Part shown: positions 1 through 5,782 of the stretch, in pieces
Numbering within the stretch: position 1 is the first letter of the stretch
Layout of the letters: every line of letters starts with the position of its first letter
Source: an uncultured Paracoccus sp.
Lineage (GTDB): Bacteria > Pseudomonadota > Alphaproteobacteria > Rhodobacterales > Rhodobacteraceae
Direction: 5' to 3'
Length of the DNA: 11,813 nucleotides
NCBI RefSeq assembly: GCF_946221145.1
Contig: NZ_CAMIOH010000093.1
Coordinates: forward strand, 1 to 11,813
The notes under the pieces: model-generated
Databases searched by the model: none
What the model saw: only the letters and a program-made list of their open reading frames with translations
What the model was told of the DNA's origin: nothing
Program-made: the position numbers and the translations under genes

Positions 1-31
1 GCGCGACCGTCCGCATCTGCTGATCCTTCAT
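1..31 (-). CDS. nrdF: NrdF, class Ib ribonucleotide reductase beta subunit (N-terminal fragment)
   Basis: Only the first ten codons lie in the window, reading MKDQQMRTVA from an ATG at 31-29 on the minus strand and running off the left edge. A GAGAGGGG Shine-Dalgarno-like stretch sits about 9 nt upstream of this ATG. The call rests mainly on position: in nrdHIEF operons nrdF follows nrdE on the same strand, and nrdE ends 76 bp upstream. NrdF would carry the di-metal centre (manganese in most class Ib enzymes) and the tyrosyl radical, but none of its ligand motifs are visible. It could be another gene, though this is unlikely. Family identity is inferred from operon order, not from the residues themselves. 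Confidence 0.7.
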   Translation of the reverse strand, partial: MKDQQMRTVA

Positions 32-60
32 CGCGAAGAACCCCTCTCTTTCATTCTGGC

Positions 61-101
61 AAAAATATCCTCGGGGGGTCCGGGGGCAGACAGCCCCCCG
101 G
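61..101 (-). repeat. GC-rich hairpin plus Rhodobacterales-type CCCCCCGAGGATATTTTTG element between nrdE and nrdF
   Basis: Just after the nrdE stop, read on the minus strand, a stem of CCGGGGG (101-95) and CCCCCGG (86-80) closes an 8-nt loop. It is followed by a C-run and then GAGGATATTTTTG ending near 61. The G-run of the first arm could instead pair with the second C-run at 78-73, giving an alternative fold that brings the T-run closer. The T-run lies 14 nt beyond the main stem, so this is not a textbook intrinsic terminator. From memory, sequences like CCCCCGAGGATATTT recur between genes in Rhodobacteraceae genomes, which suggests a dispersed element. A role in attenuating, processing or stabilising the nrdE-nrdF transcript is inference. 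Confidence 0.55.
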
Positions 102-107
102 CTTCGC

Positions 108-2231
108 TTACAGGGTGCAGGACACGCAGCCCTGAACCTCGGTCCCTTCCAGCGCCGTCTGGCGCAGGCGGATATAATAGATCGTCTTGATGCCCTTCTT
201 CCACGCGTAAATCTGCGCGCGGTTGATGTCGCGGGTGGTGGCCTCGGCCGGGAAGAACAGCGTCAGCGACAGGCCCTGATCGACATGTTCGGTCGCGGCG
301 GCATAGGTGTCGATGATCGCGTCCGGCCCGATCTCATAGGCATCGCGGTAATAGTCCAGATTGTCGTTCGACATGAAGGCGGCGGGGTAATAGACCCGGC
401 CGATCTTGCCCTCTTTGCGAATTTCGATCTTCGAGACGATGGGATGGATCGAGCTTGTCGAATTGTTGATATAGCTGATCGACCCGGTCGGCGGCACCGC
501 CTGAAGGTTGCGGTTATACAGCCCGTATTCCATGACATCGGCCTTCAACGCCGCCCAGTCGTCGCGCGTGGGCAGCGTGATGCCCTCGAACACCCGCGCC
601 ACGTCGTCCAGCACCGGCAGCCAGTCGCGGGTGGTGTATTTGTCAAAGAACGTGCCGTCCGCATATTTCGACCGCTCGAAATCCCGGAACGTCGCGCCCT
701 TTTCCCGCGCCAGCAGGTTCGACGCGCGGATCGCATGGAACGCCACCGCCGCGAAATAGACCGAGGTGAATTCCACCCCCTCGGGCGATCCGTAATGAAT
801 GCGCTCGCGCGCCAGAAAGCCGTGCAGGTTCATCTGGCCCAGCCCCACCGCATGGGCCTCGTCATTGCCGCGCCGGATCGAGGGCACCGAGTCGATGGCC
901 GACATCTCCGACACCGCAGTCAGGGCGCGGATCGCGGCCTCGATGGTGGCGCCGAAATCCGGGCCGTCCATCGTCGCGGCAATGTTCAGCGACCCCAGAT
1001 TGCACGAAATATCAGTGCCCAGATGGGAATAGCTCAGATCCTCGTTGAACTCTGACGCCTCGTTCACTTGCAGGATTTCGCTGCACAGGTTCGACATGGT
1101 GATGCGGCCATGCACGGGATTGGCGCGGTTCACCGTGTCCTCGAACATGATATAGGGATAGCCGGATTCGAACTGGATTTCCGCGATGGTCTGGAAGAAT
1201 TCGCGGGCGTTGATCTTGCGCTTCTTGATGCGCTTGTCATCCACCATTTCCTGATATTTCTCGGTCACGGAAATCTCGGAAAACGGCACCCCATAGACCT
1301 TCTGGATGTCATGGGGCGAGAACAGATACATATCCTCGTTCTTCTTGGCCAGTTCGAAGGTGATGTCGGGGATCACCACGCCCAAGGACAGCGTCTTGAT
1401 GCGGATCTTTTCGTCGGCGTTTTCACGCTTGGTATCCAGGAACCGCATGATGTCGGGGTGATGCGCGTTCAGATAGACCGCCCCCGCCCCCTGCCGCGCG
1501 CCCAGCTGGTTGGCATAGCTGAAGGAATCCTCCAAGAGCTTCATCACCGGAATGACGCCCGACGACTGGTTCTCGATCCCCTTGATCGGCGCCCCGGCCT
1601 CGCGCAGGTTGGTCAGCATCAGGGCCACGCCGCCGCCGCGTTTCGACAGTTGCAGCGCCGAATTGATCGACCGGCCGATGCTCTCCATGTTGTCTTCCAG
1701 CCGCAGCAGGAAGCAGGAAATCAGCTCTCCGCGCGATTTCTTGCCGGCGTTCAGGAAGGTCGGCGTGGCGGGCTGGAAACGGCCCGACAGCATCTCCTCC
1801 ATGAAGCGCATCGCCAGCGCCTCGTCCCCGCGCGCCAGGGCAAGCGCGACCATCACCACGCGATCCTCATAGCGTTCCAGGAACCGCTGCCCGTCGCGGG
1901 TCTTCAGCGTATAGCTGGTGTAATACTTGAACGCGCCCAGGAAGGTCGGGAACCGGAACTTCTTCTCATAGGCGGCGTCCCAGATGGCCCGCTGGAAATT
2001 CTTGGAATACTGGTCCAGCACCTCGGGCTCGTAATAGCCCTCATCGACCAGATAACGCAGCTTTTCGTCCAGATTGTGGAAGAACACCGTGTTCTGGTTG
2101 ACATGCTGCAGGAAATACTGCCGCGCGGCCATGCGGTCGGCGTCAAAGCGGATCCTGCCGTCCTGATCATACAGGTTCAGCATCGCGTTCAGCGCGTGGT
2201 AATCCAGTTCTGGTTTCAGACCGTCAAGCAT
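108..2231 (-). CDS. nrdE: NrdE, class Ib ribonucleoside-diphosphate reductase alpha (catalytic) subunit
   Basis: The 707-aa product reduces ribonucleoside diphosphates to deoxyribonucleotides using a thiyl radical passed from NrdF. Length is typical of NrdE (about 700-714 aa), and there is no N-terminal ATP-cone, as expected for class Ib. Visible catalytic features, numbered from the chosen start, are C173 in ELISCFLL and C410 in DISCNLGSLN (the redox pair), and the NLCSE motif with N381, C383 (thiyl radical site) and E385. Others are a VPPTGSISYIN substrate loop, the adjacent tyrosines Y685-Y686 in TIYYIR (radical transfer), and C702-x2-C705 in the C-terminal tail that accepts electrons from NrdH. 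The ATG at 2231 is chosen because the protein then begins at LDGLKPELDYHALN as in the family, with a GGGGGA Shine-Dalgarno-like stretch upstream. Longer forms would intrude deep into nrdI. The start overlaps the end of nrdI by 16 nt, so translation is probably coupled. The gene is intact. Confidence 0.97.
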   Translation of the reverse strand: MLDGLKPELDYHALNAMLNLYDQDGRIRFDADRMAARQYFLQHVNQNTVFFHNLDEKLRYLVDEGYYEPEVLDQYSKNFQRAIWDAAYEKKFRFPTFLGAFKYYTSYTLKTRDGQRFLERYEDRVVMVALALARGDEALAMRFMEEMLSGRFQPATPTFLNAGKKSRGELISCFLLRLEDNMESIGRSINSALQLSKRGGGVALMLTNLREAGAPIKGIENQSSGVIPVMKLLEDSFSYANQLGARQGAGAVYLNAHHPDIMRFLDTKRENADEKIRIKTLSLGVVIPDITFELAKKNEDMYLFSPHDIQKVYGVPFSEISVTEKYQEMVDDKRIKKRKINAREFFQTIAEIQFESGYPYIMFEDTVNRANPVHGRITMSNLCSEILQVNEASEFNEDLSYSHLGTDISCNLGSLNIAATMDGPDFGATIEAAIRALTAVSEMSAIDSVPSIRRGNDEAHAVGLGQMNLHGFLARERIHYGSPEGVEFTSVYFAAVAFHAIRASNLLAREKGATFRDFERSKYADGTFFDKYTTRDWLPVLDDVARVFEGITLPTRDDWAALKADVMEYGLYNRNLQAVPPTGSISYINNSTSSIHPIVSKIEIRKEGKIGRVYYPAAFMSNDNLDYYRDAYEIGPDAIIDTYAAATEHVDQGLSLTLFFPAEATTRDINRAQIYAWKKGIKTIYYIRLRQTALEGTEVQGCVSCTL

Positions 2232-2629
2232 TCCATCCCCCGGAATTGATGCAGGCCCGCGCGGACCTTCTGAATATCGGTATCGCTCCCGGCCAGCTCG
2301 AATCGCCATAGCACGGGAACGTTGCATTTTTCCGCGATCACGCGGGCCGACAGCGCATAGGTGGCGCCGAAATTGCGGTTGCCCGCACCGATCACCCCGC
2401 GCAGCAGGGCCCGGCGGCGCGGGTCGTTCAGGAACCGGATCACCTGTTTCGGCACCGCGCCCCGCCCTTCGCCATCCGCATAGGTCGGGCAGATCAGCAC
2501 GAAGGGCGCATCGGCCACCGGCATCGGATCGGTGGGCCGGATCGGAATCCGCAGCGCGGGCAGGCCAAGGCGCGCCACGAAGCGCGCCGTGTTCCCCGAA
2601 GCCGACGAATAGAAGACCAGCCCGGCCAT
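2216..2629 (-). CDS. nrdI: NrdI, flavodoxin-like activator of class Ib ribonucleotide reductase
   Basis: A 137-aa flavodoxin-like protein, normal length for NrdI. It binds FMN and supplies the oxidant (superoxide or peroxide) that assembles the dimanganese-tyrosyl radical of NrdF. The FMN phosphate loop is SSASGNT at residues 8-14. The second flavin loop is PTYADGEGRGAVP around 48-60, and the family hallmark GAGNRNFGATYA lies at 81-92. The start ATG at 2629-2627 lies 7 nt after the nrdH stop. No strong Shine-Dalgarno is seen, only a weak GACCGGG-like stretch, so coupling to nrdH translation is likely. The C-terminus (GMECLTV) overlaps the nrdE start. Identification is firm; the manganese-activation role is family knowledge, not read from this sequence. 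Confidence 0.96.
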   Translation of the reverse strand: MAGLVFYSSASGNTARFVARLGLPALRIPIRPTDPMPVADAPFVLICPTYADGEGRGAVPKQVIRFLNDPRRRALLRGVIGAGNRNFGATYALSARVIAEKCNVPVLWRFELAGSDTDIQKVRAGLHQFRGMECLTV

Positions 2630-2636
2630 GACCCGG

Positions 2637-2858
2637 TCAGGCCAGGCGGCCGATCATGTCGGGCCGGAACCCCGCCCAATGCGATTCCCCCGCGATCACC
2701 ACCGGGGCCTGCCGATAGCCAAGCGCCGTCACGCGTTCCATCGCCGCCGCATCCTCGGTCAGGTCGATGACGCTGTAGGACAACCCGCGCGCGTCCAGGG
2801 CACGGGTGGTCGCGGTGCATTGCACGCAGGCCGGCTTGGAATAAACGGTGATTGTCAT
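2637..2858 (-). CDS. nrdH: NrdH, glutaredoxin-like redoxin for class Ib ribonucleotide reductase
   Basis: A 73-aa thioredoxin-fold protein that re-reduces NrdE and is itself normally reduced by thioredoxin reductase. The redox motif is C11-V-Q-C14, the sequence typical of NrdH. A cis-proline follows in QAPVV (P52), and the C-terminal WAGFRPDMI (61-69) is the family signature. A longer in-frame reading upstream is arginine-rich and unlike the family. The ATG at 2858 is strongly favoured because it gives the canonical MTITVYSKPACVQC start. It is also preceded by an AAGGAG Shine-Dalgarno at 2872-2867 with an 8-nt spacer. This is the first gene of the nrdHIEF operon and it lies behind a leader of over 100 nt that contains symmetrical elements. 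Confidence 0.96.
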   Translation of the reverse strand: MTITVYSKPACVQCTATTRALDARGLSYSVIDLTEDAAAMERVTALGYRQAPVVIAGESHWAGFRPDMIGRLA

Positions 2859-2866
2859 GCCCTCTG

Positions 2867-2878
2867 CTCCTTTTTTTT
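2867..2878 (-). promoter_or_regulatory. Shine-Dalgarno of nrdH preceded by an A8 tract
   Basis: On the minus strand an uninterrupted run of eight A (2878-2871) leads directly into GGAG, forming AAGGAG at 2872-2867, 8 nt before the nrdH ATG. This decides the nrdH start. The A8 tract stands out in such GC-rich DNA and would leave the ribosome-binding site unstructured or offer an S1 or Hfq contact; that part is inference. Confidence 0.75.
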
Positions 2879-2899
2879 GTGGGCGCCGCCGGGCCACGG

Positions 2900-2917
2900 G
2901 GCGGGACATGTCCCGCC
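2900..2917. promoter_or_regulatory. 18-bp perfect palindrome in the nrdH leader
   Basis: GGCGGGACATGTCCCGCC is perfectly self-complementary and ends 42 nt upstream of the nrdH ATG. As DNA it could be an operator for a dimeric regulator. As RNA it would form a 7-bp GC-rich stem closed by a CAUG tetraloop in the 5' leader of nrdH. There is no T-run after it on either strand in the right place, so it is not an intrinsic terminator. The symmetry is direct observation; the function is unknown. Confidence 0.5.
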
Positions 2918-2995
2918 GCACCGCACAGGCCCGGACTGCCGCGAATGATGTCTTGCCGTGTCAAACCCCACAACCGCAGGGCGTCACAACTACAT

Positions 2996-3026
2996 CATAT
3001 AGGCATGGGCGGGCATCTTTCGTCAA
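2996..3026 (-). promoter_or_regulatory. Candidate promoter of nrdHIEF
   Basis: Read on the minus strand, TTGACG (3026-3021) is followed after 18 bp by CTATAT (3002-2997), or after 19 bp by TATATG. This gives a plausible sigma-70-type pair with a somewhat long spacer. Transcription would begin near 2990, leaving a leader of roughly 130 nt before nrdH. A second perfect TTGACA at 2964-2959 has no convincing partner. The assignment is by eye only. Confidence 0.4.
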
Positions 3027-3046
3027 CATCTAGTTAATATCTTGAC
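3022..3046. promoter_or_regulatory. Imperfect 25-bp AT-rich inverted repeat over the nrdH -35 region
   Basis: The arms GTCAACATCT (3022-3031) and ATATCTTGAC (3037-3046) are reverse complements at 8 of 10 positions, separated by 5 bp, with the outer GTCAA/TTGAC perfect. The left arm contains the presumed nrdH -35 box on the minus strand, while the right arm offers a TTGACA on the plus strand. Its position fits a repressor operator for the nrd operon or a site shared by the divergent genes. I do not recognise the regulator. Confidence 0.4.
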
Positions 3047-3143
3047 AACAGATTCGCGGCCTTCCGGGCGAAAAACTGCCGTATTGCCGGGCATCGAAGA
3101 CAGTCTGCATGACAAAACAACGCGCTCGGGGCGGCGATGTCTG

Positions 3144-3189
3144 AATCGCGCGATTTGGGGTCGCAAATTTGCCACGCCGGGGTCGCAAA
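3144..3189 (+). promoter_or_regulatory. Palindrome and 22-bp-spaced direct repeats upstream of gbcA (candidate activator sites)
   Basis: GGGGTCGCAAA occurs twice, at 3157-3167 and 3179-3189, exactly 22 bp apart, so both copies face the same side of the helix. The first copy overlaps a perfect GCAAATTTGC palindrome (3163-3172). A further 12-bp palindrome, AATCGCGCGATT, lies at 3144-3155. The second repeat ends 49 bp before the chosen gbcA start, where a -35 element would be expected. Direct repeats about two turns apart are typical of AraC-family activators, and the Pseudomonas gbcA/gbcB genes are activated by GbdR, an AraC-family protein. An equivalent site here is inference; no clear -35/-10 pair for gbcA is visible. 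Confidence 0.5.
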
Positions 3190-3237
3190 CAGGCTAGTTT
3201 GGGGGGCATAGCAGCCAGCACCTCCATGGGTCCAGAC

Positions 3238-4470
3238 ATGAACACGACCTCGACCGCCAGCCTGATCGCCGAACGCGTTCCGGGCTTTTCCCTGCCCCGC
3301 GATCTGTATTGCAGCGAACAGACGTTCCGCGACGACCTGGAACAGATCTGGTATCGCGAATGGCTTTTCGTCCTGCCGGCCTGCGAAATCCCCAAGACCG
3401 GCAACTTCGTCACGATGAATGTCGGCGCCTATCCGGTGATCGTGATCCGCGGTGCCGACGGACGGGTCCGGGCGTTCCACAATGTCTGCCGCCATCGCGG
3501 CCAGCGGCTGTGCGCCAAGACCAATGGCAGCAATCCGAAACTGGTCTGTCCCTATCATCAGTGGACCTATGACCTTGACGGAAAACTGCTTTATGCACGC
3601 GACATGGGCGACGATTTCGACGCCGGCAAATACGGGCTGAAACCGGTCCATTGCGTCGATCTGGGCGGCATGGTGTTCATCTGCCTGGCGCAGATCCCGC
3701 CCGCGATCAACGACCTGGCCGCGAATCTGACGCGCTATGTCGCGCCCTCGGCCATCGCCGACAGCAAGATCGCCTTCACCTCGACCATCGTCGAGAAGGG
3801 CAACTGGAAGCTGGTGATGGAAAACAACCGCGAATGCTATCACTGCGGCGGCAGCCATCCGTCGCTGTGCCGGACCTATTCGGACGACCCGCTGATGACG
3901 GTGATGGAAGGCCCGAATTCCGCCAGCCCGGAAATCCTGGACCATTGGGCGCGCTGCGATGCGGCCAACCTGCCGTCGCGGTTCACCAATGCGCCCGACA
4001 TGCAATGGCGCATGGCCCGGGTGCCGCTGATGGACAATCAGGAAAGCTTCACCATGTCGGGCAAGGCCGCCGTGGCGCAGCGGATGGGCACGATGCCCTG
4101 GAACGACGCGGGCAGCCTGATGTTCTATCACTTCCCGTCGTCCTGGAACCACTTCCTGCCCGATCACGCCATCGTCTTCCGCATCCTGCCGATCAGCCCG
4201 ACCGAGACCGAGGTGACGACGAAATGGCTGGTCCACAAGGACGCGGTCGAGGGCAAGGATTACGATCTGAAGACCCTGACCGAGGTCTGGCTGGCCACCA
4301 ATGACGAGGACCGCCAGGTGGTCGAGGAAAATCAGCGCGGCATCCTGTCGCCCGCCTATCAGCCCGGCCCCTATTCGCCGACGCAGGAAGCCGGGGTGAT
4401 CCACCTGATCGACTGGTATTGCGGGCTGATGTCGCGCCGCCTGTCGCCCACCAGCATCGCGGCGGAGTAA
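3238..4470 (+). CDS. gbcA: Rieske non-heme iron oxygenase, GbcA-like betaine N-demethylase (oxygenase subunit)
   Basis: A 410-aa alpha-type Rieske oxygenase. It closely resembles glycine-betaine demethylase GbcA, which uses O2 and electrons from GbcB to convert glycine betaine to dimethylglycine plus formaldehyde. The Rieske 2Fe-2S ligands are C84-x-H86 and C104-x2-H107 with the expected 17-residue gap. The mononuclear iron site is in RECYHCGGSH, with likely ligands H202 and H207 and D356 in TNDEDR, and E199 as the probable bridge between centres. AYQPGPYS near the C-terminus is also GbcA-like. Start choice is uncertain: ATG at 3238 gives MNTTSTASL, an in-frame ATG at 3226 adds four residues, and neither has a good Shine-Dalgarno. 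gbcB follows after 7 bp. Stachydrine or hydroxyproline-betaine demethylases belong to the same family, so the family is firm but the substrate is not. Confidence 0.88.
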   Translation: MNTTSTASLIAERVPGFSLPRDLYCSEQTFRDDLEQIWYREWLFVLPACEIPKTGNFVTMNVGAYPVIVIRGADGRVRAFHNVCRHRGQRLCAKTNGSNPKLVCPYHQWTYDLDGKLLYARDMGDDFDAGKYGLKPVHCVDLGGMVFICLAQIPPAINDLAANLTRYVAPSAIADSKIAFTSTIVEKGNWKLVMENNRECYHCGGSHPSLCRTYSDDPLMTVMEGPNSASPEILDHWARCDAANLPSRFTNAPDMQWRMARVPLMDNQESFTMSGKAAVAQRMGTMPWNDAGSLMFYHFPSSWNHFLPDHAIVFRILPISPTETEVTTKWLVHKDAVEGKDYDLKTLTEVWLATNDEDRQVVEENQRGILSPAYQPGPYSPTQEAGVIHLIDWYCGLMSRRLSPTSIAAE

Positions 4471-4477
4471 GCGCAGC

Positions 4478-5554
4478 ATGGCAAAACCACGCCTGAACTG
4501 GGCCGCCGAGCCGTGGTCCGACGACGAAATGCTGGAATGTGCGATGGTGGTCCCGGAAACCGCGGACGCCGCCACCTTCACGTTCCGGGCGCCCTCCGGG
4601 GCGTGGTTCGATTACCAGCCGGGACAGTTCGTCACGCTGGACCTGCCTTTGCCCGCCGGAAACGTGCAGCGCACCTACACGATCAGTTCCAGCCCGTCGC
4701 GGCCGCTGTCGATCTCGGTCACGGTCAAGGCGCAGCGGGCGTCGCTGGCGACCCGCTGGATGCTGGATCACCTGCGTCCGGGAATGCGCATCAAGGCGTT
4801 CGGGCCGTCGGGGATCTTTACCAGCCTGCGCCACCCGGCGAAAAAGCACCTGTTCATCTCGGCCGGGTCGGGCGTCACGCCGATGATGTCGATGACGACC
4901 TGGGCCTGGGATTCGGGCGAGATGCCGGACATCGTCTTCGTCCACGCCGCCCGCGCCCCGTCCGAGATCATCTTCCGCCGCAGGCTGGAACAGTTCGCCG
5001 ACCGGGTTCCCGGCCTGCAACTGCGCTTCACGGTCGAGGAAAACGACCCCTTCACCGCCTGGACCGGCTATCAGGGGCGGCTGAACCAGATCATGCTGGG
5101 CCTGATGGCGCCGGATTACCTTGAACGAGAGGTGTTCTGCTGCGGCCCCGAGCCGTTCATGCAGTCGGTGCGCGACATGCTGGTGTCGCTGGGCTTCGAC
5201 ATGGATCATTACCATCAGGAAAGCTTCGGCGCCCCGATCAAGTCGGAATCCGACGCCCCGGTGATCGACGATGTCGCCCCGGAAGAAGGCGCCAAGGCCC
5301 AGATCACCTTCGCCAGCAGCGGCGTGACCACGCCCTGCGCCGAAACCGACACGGTTCTGGCGGTCGCCAAGCGGTCGGGGCTGAACATCCCGTCCGGCTG
5401 CACCTTCGGGCTGTGCGGCACCTGCAAGATCAAGAAGGTCTCGGGCGAGGTGCATATGGTCCATAACGGCGGCATCAGCGACGACGACATCGCGGACGGA
5501 TATATTCTGGCCTGCTGTTCCCATCCGCTGGGTCCGATCGCGGTCGAAGTCTGA
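4478..5554 (+). CDS. gbcB: GbcB-like flavin/2Fe-2S reductase partner of the Rieske oxygenase
   Basis: A 358-aa electron-transfer protein that passes electrons from NAD(P)H through flavin and a plant-type 2Fe-2S cluster to the oxygenase. In order it shows a flavin-binding domain with RTYTISS (65-71), an NAD(P)-binding domain with SAGSGVTPMMS (128-138) and FCCGPEPFM (220-228), an acidic linker at about 255-272, and a C-terminal ferredoxin domain. The cluster ligands are C308-x4-C313-x2-C316 and C346. This flavin-NAD-ferredoxin order matches GbcB and other hybrid reductases of Rieske systems. The ATG at 4478 has a GGAG about 10 nt upstream inside the end of gbcA, and the 7-bp gap indicates one transcript. 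Identification as the partner of the upstream oxygenase is strong; cofactor preference (NADH or NADPH) cannot be told. Confidence 0.9.
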   Translation: MAKPRLNWAAEPWSDDEMLECAMVVPETADAATFTFRAPSGAWFDYQPGQFVTLDLPLPAGNVQRTYTISSSPSRPLSISVTVKAQRASLATRWMLDHLRPGMRIKAFGPSGIFTSLRHPAKKHLFISAGSGVTPMMSMTTWAWDSGEMPDIVFVHAARAPSEIIFRRRLEQFADRVPGLQLRFTVEENDPFTAWTGYQGRLNQIMLGLMAPDYLEREVFCCGPEPFMQSVRDMLVSLGFDMDHYHQESFGAPIKSESDAPVIDDVAPEEGAKAQITFASSGVTTPCAETDTVLAVAKRSGLNIPSGCTFGLCGTCKIKKVSGEVHMVHNGGISDDDIADGYILACCSHPLGPIAVEV

Positions 5555-5657
5555 GGCATCACGGCCCGCCGTTCCTGCCCGGCTGATGCAGATAACGGAA
5601 AAGTTGGTAAAAATCTGCCGTCACGGGCACTCTGGCCTTGAACTCTATCGGGGGGAT

Positions 5658-5686
5658 GGGCATTCGGGTCGTGTTCCCGAATGCCT
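5658..5686 (+). promoter_or_regulatory. Strong hairpin / inverted repeat in the gbcB-mrpA gap
   Basis: GGCATTCGGG (5659-5668) and CCCGAATGCC (5676-5685) are perfect reverse complements around a 7-nt loop, extended by a G-T pair at 5658/5686. It lies about 97 nt before mrpA and 104 nt after gbcB. No T-run follows (the next bases are CGCGCAGCTTGTCC), so it is not a standard intrinsic terminator. It may be a protein operator, a mRNA 3'-end stabiliser for gbcAB, or a leader structure of mrpA. Besides this, the 228-bp gap 5555-5782 holds only a short ACGGCccGCCGT repeat at 5561-5572 and no convincing promoter. Confidence 0.5.
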
Positions 5687-5782
5687 CGCGCAGCTTGTCC
5701 CTTTCATTTGAATGGATAAGGCGGCACGATCATGCTCCGGGACGACAAGAATGTTTCGTTGAGGTGAAGGGACAGCGCGAAG

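Noticed and set aside
1068..2249. 393-codon plus-strand open frame over nrdE
   Set aside because: No domain; the minus strand encodes a complete NrdE with all catalytic cysteines.
2985..3003. Possible NrdR box near the nrdH promoter
   Set aside because: On the minus strand ATGTAGT resembles one half of the NrdR consensus, but the other half does not match and no second box at the usual spacing is seen.
2859..3030. Cobalamin or other known riboswitch in the nrdH leader
   Set aside because: No B12-box-like sequence or recognisable conserved core was found; the leader is explained only by the palindrome and short repeats.
3034..4581. 515-codon open frame antisense to gbcA
   Set aside because: Same codon-bias shadow; no recognisable domain, while the opposite strand has intact Rieske and iron-site motifs.
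4193..5524. 443-codon open frame antisense to gbcB
   Set aside because: Shadow of gbcB with arginine- and glycine-rich low-complexity translation and no motif.
5561..5572. ACGGCccGCCGT as an intrinsic terminator of gbcAB
   Set aside because: The stem is 5 bp with a 2-nt loop and no T-run follows, so it would not work as a standard terminator.
5695..5720. TTGTCC and GATAAG as an mrpA promoter
   Set aside because: Spacing is only 14 bp and both boxes match weakly; not enough to call a promoter.
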